Positions 21,591-21,978 of a stretch of DNA of 21,978 nucleotides are shown here, in pieces (position 1 is the stretch's first letter; the number at the start of each line of letters is the position of its first letter). The notes beneath the pieces were generated by a model that was not told the DNA's origin, did not search any database, and was given only the letters and a program-made list of their open reading frames with translations. This DNA is from CAZAQS01 sp964486825 (GTDB lineage: Bacteria > Chloroflexota > Anaerolineae > Anaerolineales > UBA4823): NCBI GenBank assembly GCA_964486825.1, contig CAZAQS010000056.1, forward strand, positions 1 to 21,978, given 5' to 3'. The position numbers and the translations under genes were made by a program.

Positions 21591-21978
21591 CTAGACCTGG
21601 AGGTCTTTTTTATCGACCAGCCCTGATTCCCGGCTTTCCTTGAGCAACTTCTCTAACTCTACCCTCGATTCTTCTAGAGAGATGCCTTGAGAAAACTGCC
21701 ATTCTTCGAGGAGCAGGTTCTGGGCGTGTCGAAGCACCGATAAATCGTTCTCATTCAACTTGTGATCTACACCTCGGGCAGTGATATCTCGAACGATCTT
21801 GCATAGCTCCTCCGTGCTGCCTTCCTTCATTCGCTCGGATAGCTGGACTTGCCGTTGGAAGCGATCTTCCGCAAGCTCCTCTCCAGGGCTGCGCAGGATA
21901 TTGAACAGTTTCTTGAACTCCAAGCGCTCAACAGGCAATCTCAGGCTTCCCTGTTCTGCCCCGTTGACCGGTACCCAT
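21591..21978 (-). CDS. carD: CarD family transcription regulator, C-terminal part (truncated by window)
   Basis: The frame is open to the right edge (first full codon Trp at 21975-21977), so the N-terminus lies outside. A TTG at 21938 could be taken as a start, but the residues before it, WVPVNGAEQGSLR, match the end of a CarD RNA-polymerase-interacting domain (compare MVPV...GLR). The rest is the helical DNA-binding C-terminal domain, with ELCKIVRDI, KLNENDLSVLRHAQNLLLEEW and a final helix. CarD binds the RNA polymerase beta subunit and stabilises open complexes at promoters. It is convergent with DUF952; its stop codon is 5 bp from that gene's stop, and the plus-strand terminator overlaps its 3' end. 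Confidence 0.9.
   Translation of the reverse strand, partial: WVPVNGAEQGSLRLPVERLEFKKLFNILRSPGEELAEDRFQRQVQLSERMKEGSTEELCKIVRDITARGVDHKLNENDLSVLRHAQNLLLEEWQFSQGISLEESRVELEKLLKESRESGLVDKKDLQV
21593..21611 (+). terminator. Intrinsic terminator after the DUF952 gene
   Basis: A short 5-bp stem AGACC/GGTCT with TGGA loop runs into six Ts (21606-21611), 8 nt past the DUF952 stop. It lies inside the last codons of the convergent carD gene. The stem is short, so efficiency may be modest. Confidence 0.65.

Overview
The window looks like a piece of a Chloroflexota (Anaerolineae-like) chromosome, probably a draft or metagenome scaffold. This is an inference from protein style, moderate GC, a CarD regulator and cytosolic fumarate-reductase-like genes; no 16S gene or other taxonomic marker is present. 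It is mostly housekeeping sequence with two unusual items and one assembly scar.

Layout. (i) 3-2928 (+): a redox operon of a truncated iron-sulfur protein, a [2Fe-2S]/2x[4Fe-4S] FrdB-like subunit and an FrdA/NadB-superfamily flavoprotein, closed by a strong intrinsic terminator at 3109-3147. Just after the flavoprotein a 100-N gap is flanked by an exact 55-bp duplication, which looks like an unmerged contig overlap. (ii) 3233-3709 (+): a tRNA-Arg(CCT) gene split in its anticodon loop by a 404-nt group I intron. The P5 region of the intron holds a 60-codon HNH endonuclease ORF on the opposite strand, and a well-formed promoter for it lies in the P6a extension. (iii) 10521-3837 (-): a three-gene operon of a receiver / Roadblock-like / IS200-type transposase-like fusion protein, DNA polymerase I and a large TPR protein, ending at a 16-bp perfect hairpin. 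(iv) 10694-12322 (+): a secreted, cysteine-rich lytic-transglycosylase-like protein, divergent from the operon; both sides of the divergent region carry promoters predicting leaderless mRNAs. (v) 15124-12332 (-): rho, a LysM/M23 murein hydrolase overlapping rho by 4 nt, and a 60-aa protein. (vi) 17819-15414 (-): a secreted, membrane-anchored VIT/VWA protein. (vii) 18020-21585 (+): prfA, prmC, coaBC and a DUF952 protein, tightly packed and closed by a small terminator. (viii) 21978-21591 (-): the C-terminal part of carD, running off the right edge.

Genes that work together: prfA and prmC (release factor 1 and the methyltransferase that modifies its GGQ glutamine) are adjacent and coupled. The redox operon is probably a soluble electron-transfer/fumarate-reductase-type complex with no membrane anchor visible. 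The M23 and transglycosylase-like proteins act on the wall or extracellular glycans.

The best candidates for something undescribed are the fusion of a catalytically dead Y1 (HUH) transposase domain to signalling domains at the head of the polA operon, and the tRNA-Arg group I intron carrying an antisense HNH gene with its own promoter. CoaBC also lacks two textbook catalytic residues of its decarboxylase half.
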